Assembly (NCBI RefSeq): GCF_028023555.1
Contig: NZ_JAQIOY010000002.1
Coordinates: forward strand, 62,001-126,000
Reading direction: 5' to 3'
Origin: Thalassococcus_A lentus
GTDB taxonomy: Bacteria; Pseudomonadota; Alphaproteobacteria; Rhodobacterales; Rhodobacteraceae
DNA length: 64,000 nt
Of this stretch, positions 40,462 to 47,411 are shown one piece after another. Under the pieces are notes generated by a model, which saw only the letters and a list, made by a program, of their open reading frames with translations, did not search any database and was not told where the DNA came from. The position numbers and the translations under genes were made by a program. Every line of letters begins with the position of its first letter. Positions within the stretch are counted from its first letter, which is position 1.

Positions 40462-41400
40462 ATGGAAGAAGACGCCGCAAACGGGCTTGGTTCCTGGATC
40501 CTTTGGATCGCTGAGAACCTCGCGCTGTCCATCTACAACATCGGATATGCGCTGACACATCCGTCGGCCTGGCTGGACTGGATCACCTGGAACAACACCA
40601 CCGAAGACAAAGCATCGATCATGCGGGTCGTGTACTACGGCGCTTCGGTCGAGTTCTTCTTTGCCGCCTTTACCGTTTTCCTGTTGATTTTCATCGTGGG
40701 TGTCTGGCGCAACAATTTCCTGTGGGGCGTGGTTCGCGCGCTTGAAGGATTGGCCAACACGGTTGGTCGCTTTGCTGCCTGGGCCGGCCTGTTCATGGTC
40801 TTGCAGCAGGTCATCATCGTTTTCATGCAGCGGATTTTTACACGACCCGACATCTCGATCGGTTTCGGTATTCCACTGCAGTTCGACATTTCCTGGTTCG
40901 CCGAAGAACTGAAGCTTTTCAATGCCATGGTCGTGTGCCTGTGCCTGACATACACCTTCGTCCAAGGCGGACACGTGCGCGTCGATCTGGTTTACTCGGC
41001 CGTGTCTCACCGTGCCAAGCGCGTGATCGATATGGTCGGTTCAATGATCTTCATGCTTCCCATGGCGGTTCTGGTGTGGATGTACACATGGTTCTTCATG
41101 TGGCGTTCGCTGATCGTGCCTCCGGTGGCACCAACAGACCCGCTGCAGCGGCTTGAACTCAAAGCCCGCGCGGTGCGCTGGAACGTCGAAACCATCGGGT
41201 TCAGCCCGAACGGGTTCACAGGGTATTTCCTGTTCAAGATCCTGATGATCATCATGGTCGGAATGATCTTTATCCACGCATGGGCGTTCTTCTATCGCTC
41301 GTACCTGGAGTGGAAAGAGGGCCCCGAATCCGAGGGCAAATATCTGGACAAAGACGTGCTCGAGCAGGGTGAAGAACCCTACGATCACGCGGAATTCTGA
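40462..41400 (+). CDS. dctQ: TRAP transporter small membrane subunit (DctQ family)
   Basis: From ATG 40462 (GGGGGA upstream) the product has 312 residues, longer than the usual ~170. Hydrophobic helices include VEFFFAAFTVFLLIFIVGVW, FAAWAGLFMVLQQVIIVFMQ, LKLFNAMVVCLCLTYTFVQGGHVRVDL (the conserved DctQ HVRVD motif) and MIFMLPMAVLVWMYTWFF. The extension fits the large-subunit TRAP subfamily. It pairs with DctM, 11 bases downstream. Confidence 0.9.
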   Translation: MEEDAANGLGSWILWIAENLALSIYNIGYALTHPSAWLDWITWNNTTEDKASIMRVVYYGASVEFFFAAFTVFLLIFIVGVWRNNFLWGVVRALEGLANTVGRFAAWAGLFMVLQQVIIVFMQRIFTRPDISIGFGIPLQFDISWFAEELKLFNAMVVCLCLTYTFVQGGHVRVDLVYSAVSHRAKRVIDMVGSMIFMLPMAVLVWMYTWFFMWRSLIVPPVAPTDPLQRLELKARAVRWNVETIGFSPNGFTGYFLFKILMIIMVGMIFIHAWAFFYRSYLEWKEGPESEGKYLDKDVLEQGEEPYDHAEF

Positions 41401-41411
41401 GGGGCAGGAAT

Positions 41412-43769
41412 ATGATTTTCGGATTGGATGGGGTCGAAATCGGCCTGATCATCGTCTTTCTCATGCTGTTTTCGGCAATCCTGTCAGGCTTTCCGGTGGC
41501 CTTTGCCATCGGCGGAGCAGGGGTTCTGTCGTTCGGCATCATCACGGCTCTGGACAGCGCAGGATTGCTGATACACCAGGCCATCGACACTGGCTCGGAC
41601 GCCTATCAGGCCTTGCTGGCCGATGGGGTCGCGGCCAAGGGCATATCCGTCTTTACGCATCCGGACTTACCCAGGATTGCCACGGACTCGATCTTCCCAG
41701 ACGGGGATGCCGCCAACGCCATGAAGCGCGTGATCGCAGGCATCACAAACCGGATCAACGAACGCGTTATCGCCGGTCAGTCCATCGAAACACTTTTGGC
41801 TGTTTTGATGTTTGTTCTGATGGGCATCGTGCTTGAACGCTCCAAGATCGCGAACGACCTTCTGACCACGATGGCGCGGGTCTTTGGCCCACTGCCGGGC
41901 GGTCTGGCTGTTTCGATCGTTGTTGTGGGTGCGTTCCTTGCGGCCTCTACCGGGATCGTGGGTGCGACGGTTGTAACTATGGGCTTGCTGGCGCTTCCGA
42001 CCATGCTTCGAAACAACTACTCGCCGGAATTGGCGACCGGCGTTATCGCGGCTTCGGGTACGCTTGGGCAGATCATCCCGCCTTCAATCGTGATTGTTCT
42101 GCTGGGCACGCTTGCCGGGGATTTGTACTCTGCCGCGCAAGAAGAGCGCGCCCAGTTGGAAGGTTGCACAGACGCGCTGACCTATCTGGGTGAACCGGCT
42201 GTTCTGTCGGTCGGTACCTTGTTCCAGGCGGCGCTATTGCCGGGTATCCTGCTGGCCGGTCTTTATGCGGCCTATGCCTTTGGCTTTGCGATGCTGAACC
42301 CGTCCAAGGCCCCCGCGGTTGAGCTGGGATCGGCAAACAACGAACCTGTGACCCGGTCCGAAGCCTTCACCTGGTATCTTGGTGTGCCGGTGGCTCTTAT
42401 CGCCGGTGCGTTGTTGTTTGGTCAGGTCAACATCGTTGGTACTCAGAACACCACGGTTTCGAGCTTCTCTGACCTGGGTGAAGGCGCGAGCCTGCGTACC
42501 AACGTGTCAGAGCAGTGTCAGGCCTCGATGATCGAGCTGCACGGCCAGTCCGCTTGGGACACGGCAATGGAAGAGCAGGCGGCAATCGAAGCTTCTGGTG
42601 GCCAGCAGGAAAGCGTGCGCCGCTCGCCGGAAGAAATCGAACAGATCCGTGCCGACATGGTCAGCAACGCCGCCCCAATCGGGATCGGTATCGCGGTTCT
42701 GTCGGTCATCTTTGGCCTGATCTTGTCGTTCGCTCGGGGCGTGTCCCCATCGTCGGATCCGCGTCCATTGTTGATCGGTGCGGCTGGTATCGTGCTTGGC
42801 TGTCTTGTGGATATCATGCTGATAGGGCCGCTTACATCTGCCTCTGGTACTGTTGCGATGATGCTCATTCCATGGGCCATGACGGTCTTTGGGTGCTATC
42901 ACGCGATGATGCGACTGGCGCAAAACGAACTGCTGCGCGTGGTCTTCCCGCCGTTGATCCTGATCATTGCCGTTCTTGGCTCGATCCTTGGCGGGATCAC
43001 GAACCCGACGCCTGCAGCGGCACTGGGTGCGGCGGGCGCCATTATGCTGGCGGCTTATCGCAAGCTGAAGGACGAAGATAAATCGCCCAAGGTGATCATC
43101 TGGTCCACTCTGGCGGTTGTTCTGCTGATCCTTGTCGGGATCAACTTTGACCTTCGGATCAACACTGAAGAGGTCAGCGCCGAAAGCTGGGTGGCGTTCT
43201 TCTTTGCCAACGCGCTGTATCTCTATGCGCTCTTCGGGCTGTTGTTCTCGTGCTGGGTTCTGTACCGGTCCGGGGTTCTAACGCCGGCGGTACGGGAAAC
43301 GGCCAAGGTGACGAGTATGGTCTTCACCATTCTCATTGCCTCGCAGTTGTTGAATCTCGTGGTGATCTCCTTTGGTGGCGAACACTACATCCAGCAGTTC
43401 CTGCGGAGCTTTGAGAACCCGGCCACGGCCTTCATCATCGTGATGATCATCCTGTTTATTCTGGGCTTCGTGCTCGACTTCCTGGAGATCATCTACATCG
43501 TTGTGCCAATCGTCGGTCCGGTTATCTACGGTGCGCATTTTGATCCAAAGTGGGTCACGATCATGATCGCGGTGAACCTGCAGACCTCGTTCCTCACGCC
43601 GCCCTTTGGCTTCGCGTTGTTCTACCTTCGCGGTGTGGCGCCCAAAGAGGTGACCACCGGGCATATCTATCGCGGGGTTATTCCCTTCGTGCTGATCCAG
43701 GTGGTTGGTCTGCTGATCCTGTGGTTCTTCCCCGGGATTGTGACGATCGTTCCCGATCTGATGCCCTGA
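41412..43769 (+). CDS. dctM: TRAP transporter large membrane subunit (DctM family, extended type)
   Basis: A 785-residue permease, nearly twice the ~430 residues of ordinary DctM. The N-terminal half has GLIIVFLMLFSAILSGFPVAFAIGG and ASTGIVGATVVTMGLLALPTML plus GTLGQIIPPSIVIVLLG, typical of DctM. A central soluble stretch (about 345-415, SFSDLGEGASLRTN to SPEEIEQIRADM) is unusual and may be extracytoplasmic. The second half restarts membrane helices and ends with ITNPTPAAALGAAGAIM and TPPFGFALFYLRGVAP. It uses the Na+ or H+ gradient to import the DctP ligand. Confidence 0.92.
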   Translation: MIFGLDGVEIGLIIVFLMLFSAILSGFPVAFAIGGAGVLSFGIITALDSAGLLIHQAIDTGSDAYQALLADGVAAKGISVFTHPDLPRIATDSIFPDGDAANAMKRVIAGITNRINERVIAGQSIETLLAVLMFVLMGIVLERSKIANDLLTTMARVFGPLPGGLAVSIVVVGAFLAASTGIVGATVVTMGLLALPTMLRNNYSPELATGVIAASGTLGQIIPPSIVIVLLGTLAGDLYSAAQEERAQLEGCTDALTYLGEPAVLSVGTLFQAALLPGILLAGLYAAYAFGFAMLNPSKAPAVELGSANNEPVTRSEAFTWYLGVPVALIAGALLFGQVNIVGTQNTTVSSFSDLGEGASLRTNVSEQCQASMIELHGQSAWDTAMEEQAAIEASGGQQESVRRSPEEIEQIRADMVSNAAPIGIGIAVLSVIFGLILSFARGVSPSSDPRPLLIGAAGIVLGCLVDIMLIGPLTSASGTVAMMLIPWAMTVFGCYHAMMRLAQNELLRVVFPPLILIIAVLGSILGGITNPTPAAALGAAGAIMLAAYRKLKDEDKSPKVIIWSTLAVVLLILVGINFDLRINTEEVSAESWVAFFFANALYLYALFGLLFSCWVLYRSGVLTPAVRETAKVTSMVFTILIASQLLNLVVISFGGEHYIQQFLRSFENPATAFIIVMIILFILGFVLDFLEIIYIVVPIVGPVIYGAHFDPKWVTIMIAVNLQTSFLTPPFGFALFYLRGVAPKEVTTGHIYRGVIPFVLIQVVGLLILWFFPGIVTIVPDLMP

Positions 43770-43797
43770 TACGGGGTTGACTGGATGATACAATCAG

Positions 43798-43823
43798 GGG
43801 CTGTCCGCTAGGGCAGCCCTTTT
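43798..43823 (+). terminator. Intrinsic terminator of the TRAP operon
   Basis: GGGCTGTCC (43798-43806), loop GCTA, GGGCAGCCC (43811-43819), then TTTT. A 9-bp stem with one G-T pair, 29 bases after the dctM stop. Confidence 0.85.
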
Positions 43824-43951
43824 CAACTGTGGCACAAGTGCCAGTATCCCTAAGAAAATACACACCTAAAAGGCGAGTTCGGAATCTTTTAGGTTGCTTT
43901 GCGCCGACTGCGGGATAGCGTTGAAAAAAAGAGCAGATCAGGCAAGCACAC

Positions 43952-44197
43952 ATGGCATCAACCCGAGCGGAAGCGCTGGCGCGTTATGCGCGCACCAAGC
44001 GTGTGAATGACGTGACTTTGGTTCGCAAGCATCAAGACGGTGAAGGCTGGGACAGCGGCTTTGACGACTGGCTTGGCCCATTTCATGAACAGGACCGTTA
44101 TTCGTTAGCCATTGATGCTGGCTATGTTTTGCGTGCCGCAATCCTGATCACAGGTTGTCTGACAATGACACCGGCACTGCCGTATCTGCTGGGCTAA
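43952..44197 (+). CDS. Small hypothetical protein
   Basis: An 81-residue frame: a basic N-terminal half (MASTRAEALARYARTKRVND), a WDSGFDDWLGPFHEQDRY segment, and a C-terminal hydrophobic helix (AIDAGYVLRAAILITGCLTMTPALPYLLG). An AGGC-containing stretch precedes the ATG but no strong ribosome site. It lies alone between the TRAP terminator and bpt (opposite strand). Coding is plausible from composition, but no family is recognised. Confidence 0.45.
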   Translation: MASTRAEALARYARTKRVNDVTLVRKHQDGEGWDSGFDDWLGPFHEQDRYSLAIDAGYVLRAAILITGCLTMTPALPYLLG

Positions 44198-44213
44198 TCA
44201 GTGGTTTAGTCGG

Positions 44214-45029
44214 TCACGTACCGCGCGTGTCAGGCAGCGAGATATTTGCGACCTGTTCCGCAATTGGATCCGTTGAAAGAGGATGCATGTCGGACTCGTA
44301 GCGTGACGCGTCTCCCAGATCTTCCCAATGGCCCTTGCGATACACTTCAACGGCGGAAAACTGCGCCTTGTAGCCCATCTTGTCGCTGCCGGGCACCCAA
44401 TAGCCAAGATAGACATAGGGCAGGCCGGTTTCGCGGGCGATGTCGATGTGATCGAGGATCATCCAGGTTCCCAGGCTCTTGCTGGCATAGTCCGGATCGT
44501 AAAACGAATAGACCATCGACAGACCGTCATCGAGCATGTCGGTCAGACAAACGGCCACCAGTTGGTCCGTGCTTTGATCAACGTATTCGATGACCCGGCT
44601 TCGGATCGGCGTTTCTTCGATCATCGCCGCGAACTCGAAGACGTCCATATCCGCCATACCGCCATCAGCATGGCGGGCATCGAGATAGCGGCGAAACAGG
44701 TCATACTGCTCTTCGCTGGCCCAAGGGCTGGCCACCCGGCGCGTCAGGCCAGAATTCCGCTTTTTCGTGCGGGATTGGCTGCGGCTTGGTTTGAAGTCTT
44801 CGATGCGAATACGCGCGGACAAACAGGCCGCGCAATCCGAACAAGAGGGCCGGTACAGAACGTTCTGCGACCGACGAAAGCCCTGTTTTGACAGGCTGTC
44901 GTTCAATTTGGATGCGCTGTCACCCTGAAGAGCCGTGAACAATTTACGCTCCATCCGGCCCGGCAGATAGGGGCAGGGCTGGGGAGCCGTCACATAAAAC
45001 TGCGGCGCAAGGGGCAATGAGTGGCGCAT
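44214..45029 (-). CDS. bpt: Aspartate/glutamate leucyltransferase
   Basis: A 271-residue transferase of the Bpt/ATE1-like family, which moves leucine from Leu-tRNA to proteins with N-terminal Asp or Glu, marking them for ClpS/ClpAP. The family start is seen (FYVTAPQPCPYLPGRMERKLFTAL), then the cysteine cluster YRPSCSDCAACLSARIRIEDF and the GNAT-like core VYSFYDPDYASKSLGTWMILDHIDIARE and PYVYLGYWVPGSDKMGYKAQF. The length matches the family. A terminator-like hairpin separates it from the upstream RDD gene. Confidence 0.95.
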   Translation of the reverse strand: MRHSLPLAPQFYVTAPQPCPYLPGRMERKLFTALQGDSASKLNDSLSKQGFRRSQNVLYRPSCSDCAACLSARIRIEDFKPSRSQSRTKKRNSGLTRRVASPWASEEQYDLFRRYLDARHADGGMADMDVFEFAAMIEETPIRSRVIEYVDQSTDQLVAVCLTDMLDDGLSMVYSFYDPDYASKSLGTWMILDHIDIARETGLPYVYLGYWVPGSDKMGYKAQFSAVEVYRKGHWEDLGDASRYESDMHPLSTDPIAEQVANISLPDTRGT

Positions 45030-45097
45030 GAAAGACCTTTTTGAGCGTTAATCAAACGGTAACAATGATTGTCAGGACAGCCAACCCCCCGAAAATG

Positions 45098-45127
45098 GCG
45101 AGGCCACGCCAGCAGGCGAGACCTCGC
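45098..45127 (-). terminator. Hairpin downstream of the RDD gene
   Basis: GCGAGG (45098-45103) and CCTCGC (45122-45127) form the outer stem, with an inner CGCC/GGCG pairing. On the minus strand it is followed by CATTTTC, and on the plus strand by TTTT. It lies 34 bases after the RDD stop and probably ends that transcript. Confidence 0.55.
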
Positions 45128-45160
45128 TTTTGCGATCGTGGGATCGGTTGTTTGCGGCGC

Positions 45161-45607
45161 TCAGGCCCGTTTGTTCAAGGCGACTGTGCCAAGCGCCATA
45201 TCGGTCAGACCCTGTCCGCGTTCTGATGTGAACATGAAGCCGATGGATACCAGCTGCAAAAGAAAGGTCATGATGGTGAAGGTATAGCCCAGCGTGTGCA
45301 TAAACGCCTGTTGGCGGTCCAGCCTTTGGCCATGCATGTCGCGGAACTCGATGGCCATCATGCGCATTCCCAACGTGGCCGAGCCGTGAGTGATGGTGAA
45401 TACCCGGTAGAAGAAGCCAACAATAAAAAACAGCAGAGGCAAAAAGAATACGCCCAAAAAGGCAGTGAAGACGAGCACCGGAACAACAAGCAATGCCGTA
45501 ATGATAAAGTCGAAAATCCATGCGACACCGCGTTTCAGGGTGACGCCTTCGTAAAATTCAGCCTGCCTGATCGGGTCGGGCAGATGGGAAATAGGGTCGC
45601 GATACAT
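45161..45607 (-). CDS. RDD-family membrane protein
   Basis: The ATG at 45607 (GAGG upstream) gives 148 residues. The N terminus YEGVTLKRGVAWIFDFIITALLVVPVLVF carries the Arg and Asp typical of RDD proteins, followed by two or three more membrane segments (FLPLLFFIVGFFYRVFTI; HTLGYTFTIMTFLLQLVSIGFMF). Function in general is unknown; some members are ion transporters. A longer frame upstream overlaps the DUF2852 gene in another frame and is not credible. It is probably co-transcribed with DUF2852 (80-base gap). Confidence 0.85.
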   Translation of the reverse strand: MYRDPISHLPDPIRQAEFYEGVTLKRGVAWIFDFIITALLVVPVLVFTAFLGVFFLPLLFFIVGFFYRVFTITHGSATLGMRMMAIEFRDMHGQRLDRQQAFMHTLGYTFTIMTFLLQLVSIGFMFTSERGQGLTDMALGTVALNKRA

Positions 45608-45686
45608 GCGTGCCTCGGAATAATGAGTCGTTCTAAGTCGGATACGCAGCCCCGGGGAGGACGGGGCTGCGGTCGACGCGTTTAGC

Positions 45687-46118
45687 TTACGCGTCTTCGG
45701 GCTGCTCTTGGAGGTCTTTTGCCCGTTTTGCACGATCATCCATGAAATCGTCGAATTCTGCCTTGTCCTTGGCTTCGCGCAGACGCTGCAGGAAGGCTTC
45801 GAATGCGTCTTGCTCTTCTTCCAGGCGGCGCAGTGTATCGGCCTTGTAGGTGTCAAAGGCGTGGTTGCCGCTTGGTTTCAGGGCAGCCATGGCGTGGCGG
45901 CGCGAGGAGTGGCCGCCACGGCGGCAGGAATTGTTGAACATGCGTTTGCTCCAGATCATATATGCGAGAAGGGCCAGACCGACGGGCCAGAAGAAGATGA
46001 AGCCGATAACCATTGCGGCAATCCAGGCTCCTTTCCCCCGTTGGTCCAACCAGGCCTCGGCCCGGGTCAACCAGCCAGCGTTGGCGGGCAGGGGGGCGTC
46101 ATAGGTTGCGGTTGTCAT
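45687..46118 (-). CDS. DUF2852 protein
   Basis: A 143-residue protein with one or two membrane helices (GAWIAAMVIGFIFFWPVGLALLAYMIWSKRM), a Cys/Arg-rich patch (NSCRRGGHSSRR) and a long C-terminal charged helix (FDTYKADTLRRLEEEQDAFEAFLQRLREAKDKAEFDDFM). This matches DUF2852, common in alphaproteobacteria and without assigned role. Two copies of a dyad repeat lie in its upstream region (46155 and 46214). Confidence 0.85.
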   Translation of the reverse strand: MTTATYDAPLPANAGWLTRAEAWLDQRGKGAWIAAMVIGFIFFWPVGLALLAYMIWSKRMFNNSCRRGGHSSRRHAMAALKPSGNHAFDTYKADTLRRLEEEQDAFEAFLQRLREAKDKAEFDDFMDDRAKRAKDLQEQPEDA

Positions 46119-46154
46119 TGTCGTCTCTCCGTTTCGTAATGTGTTTGTTTTCGA

Positions 46155-46171
46155 TGTGAATGCCTTTCACA
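46155..46171. promoter_or_regulatory. Near-palindromic site 1 upstream of the DUF2852 gene
   Basis: TGTGAATGCCTTTCACA: 8-base arms around one central base, with one mismatch. It lies 37 bases upstream of the DUF2852 ATG and shares ATGTGAATG and ACATTA flanks with a second copy 59 bases further upstream. It looks like an operator. The spacing (TGTGA-N7-TCACA) differs by one base from the Crp consensus. Confidence 0.5.
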
Positions 46172-46213
46172 TTACAACAGATCGGAACCGGGAAGGCAGC
46201 TTTCAAGGTACTA

Positions 46214-46230
46214 TGTGAATGTTTTTTACA
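46214..46230. promoter_or_regulatory. Near-palindromic site 2 upstream of the DUF2852 gene
   Basis: TGTGAATGTTTTTTACA, a weaker copy of the site at 46155 with three mismatches between arms but the same left half. It lies in an AT-rich stretch (46200-46280) between the DUF2852 and YbaK-like genes. Two copies about 59 bases apart suggest cooperative binding of one regulator. Confidence 0.4.
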
Positions 46231-46277
46231 TTAACTTTTAAATTTCATTAAAATCAGTTGGTTATAATGAAATTTTT

Positions 46278-46751
46278 TTACGAAACTTCGGTGAAATCAG
46301 CGACGATTGCGCCTGCTAATTGGGGCAATACAGCGGGATCAATCGGGAAAACATGCCGCGGTGTGCCTGCCGCACCCCATACACGGTCAAATTCCAGCAG
46401 GCGCGGGTCAATCCATGCGCGGATCGGGTTCAGGTGGCCCAAGGGGGCCACGCCGCCGATGGCAAACCCGGTTTGGGCGCGGATCAGCGCCGCATCCGCT
46501 TTGCCCAGCGGTTCCTGAGCCAGAACGGTTGCCTTGGCCGCATCGACCCGGTTGCCACCAGCGGTCAGGAACAGGACGGCTTCCTGCGTTGTTTCAGCCC
46601 GAAAGATAATCGATTTGGCGATCTGATCGAGATGACAGCCGACACTTTCGGCGGCTTCTTGCGCCGTGCGGGCCTGACCCACTTCTTGGATGTCGGCTAT
46701 CAAACCGGCTTGCTCAAGGGCGGTGCGTACACGTTTCAGACTTTTGCTCAT
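46278..46751 (-). CDS. YbaK/ProX-family (aminoacyl-tRNA deacylase-like) protein
   Basis: From ATG 46751 the product has 157 residues. The family hallmarks are QIAKSIIFR with the conserved lysine and AIGGVAPLGH. Members such as YbaK and ProX hydrolyse mischarged aminoacyl-tRNAs (Cys-tRNA-Pro, Ala-tRNA-Pro); the exact substrate is unknown. An upstream extension to 46802 would overlap the flavoprotein gene. The stop of that gene lies 10 bases upstream, so the two are probably one transcript. Confidence 0.88.
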   Translation of the reverse strand: MSKSLKRVRTALEQAGLIADIQEVGQARTAQEAAESVGCHLDQIAKSIIFRAETTQEAVLFLTAGGNRVDAAKATVLAQEPLGKADAALIRAQTGFAIGGVAPLGHLNPIRAWIDPRLLEFDRVWGAAGTPRHVFPIDPAVLPQLAGAIVADFTEVS

Positions 46752-46761
46752 GGGGGATTCA

Positions 46762-47349
46762 TCACAGGTTATTTGGAAAAAGGGATTGAGCGGCCGCTTC
46801 AATCCGGGATTCGAAACGGTTTAGTTTTTCAGGGGCCACCGATTCACTTTGATACAGGCTGAGCATGCGAAACCGGGCCTTGGGTGCGCAGGGTTTGACA
46901 ACGCCCCATTTGAGACTGCGCCTGACCGGGCGCCGCGCAATGAGCCGGTCGTACCACCAAGGCGCGCCAAGCGTCGTGACCGCCAGCACGGATCTCAGGC
47001 CGCTCAGTCGGGGTATCATCGGCCCGCCGTTCGGCGCGTGATCATAGGCTACGCCGGGCATGAAAGACCGATCAATCCAACCTTTCAGAATGGCAGGCAA
47101 TCCGAACCACCACGTGGGGAATACCAGCACCAGACCCTGTACATCGGACAGGGCGGCAGAATCGTCGAATGCCTTGTCAAAGTAGGCAGTCCGCTCATCG
47201 GCACTGAGGCATGGATCATAGTTTTCGGCGTATAAATCGCGACGTGTGACGCTGTGACCCGCCTGTTCGAGCGTTTCGCACAGATGATCGGCCAGCCGCA
47301 TACAGAGCGACGCCGACAGAGGATGCGCGGTGACCAATAGAACCTTCAT
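46762..47349 (-). CDS. NAD(P)H:quinone oxidoreductase-like flavodoxin-fold protein
   Basis: From ATG 47349 the product has 195 residues. It begins MKVLLVTAHPLSASLCMRLA, the FMN/FAD phosphate loop of the Flavodoxin_2 family (MdaB, KefF, DT-diaphorase). A second motif, LVLVFPTWWFGLPAILKGWIDRSFMPGVAY, is strongly diagnostic. Expected to reduce quinones or related electrophiles with two electrons. It is divergent from glnE with 62 bases between starts. Confidence 0.88.
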   Translation of the reverse strand: MKVLLVTAHPLSASLCMRLADHLCETLEQAGHSVTRRDLYAENYDPCLSADERTAYFDKAFDDSAALSDVQGLVLVFPTWWFGLPAILKGWIDRSFMPGVAYDHAPNGGPMIPRLSGLRSVLAVTTLGAPWWYDRLIARRPVRRSLKWGVVKPCAPKARFRMLSLYQSESVAPEKLNRFESRIEAAAQSLFPNNL

Positions 47350-47411
47350 GCGTCTATGTTGCAGCCCGCGTGCCCCTTGCCAAGCCTGCAACGGCATGGC
47401 CATCTGCAGAT

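Noticed and set aside
39273..40532. 419-codon minus-strand frame opposite dctP
   Set aside because: Shadow produced by the C-ending codon bias of dctP; no known features.
45608..45856. Extension of the RDD frame upstream
   Set aside because: It overlaps the DUF2852 gene in another frame; ATG 45607 has a ribosome site and starts the RDD homology.
46155..46171. Classical Crp site
   Set aside because: The half-sites TGTGA/TCACA are separated by seven bases rather than six, so I report only an unidentified operator.
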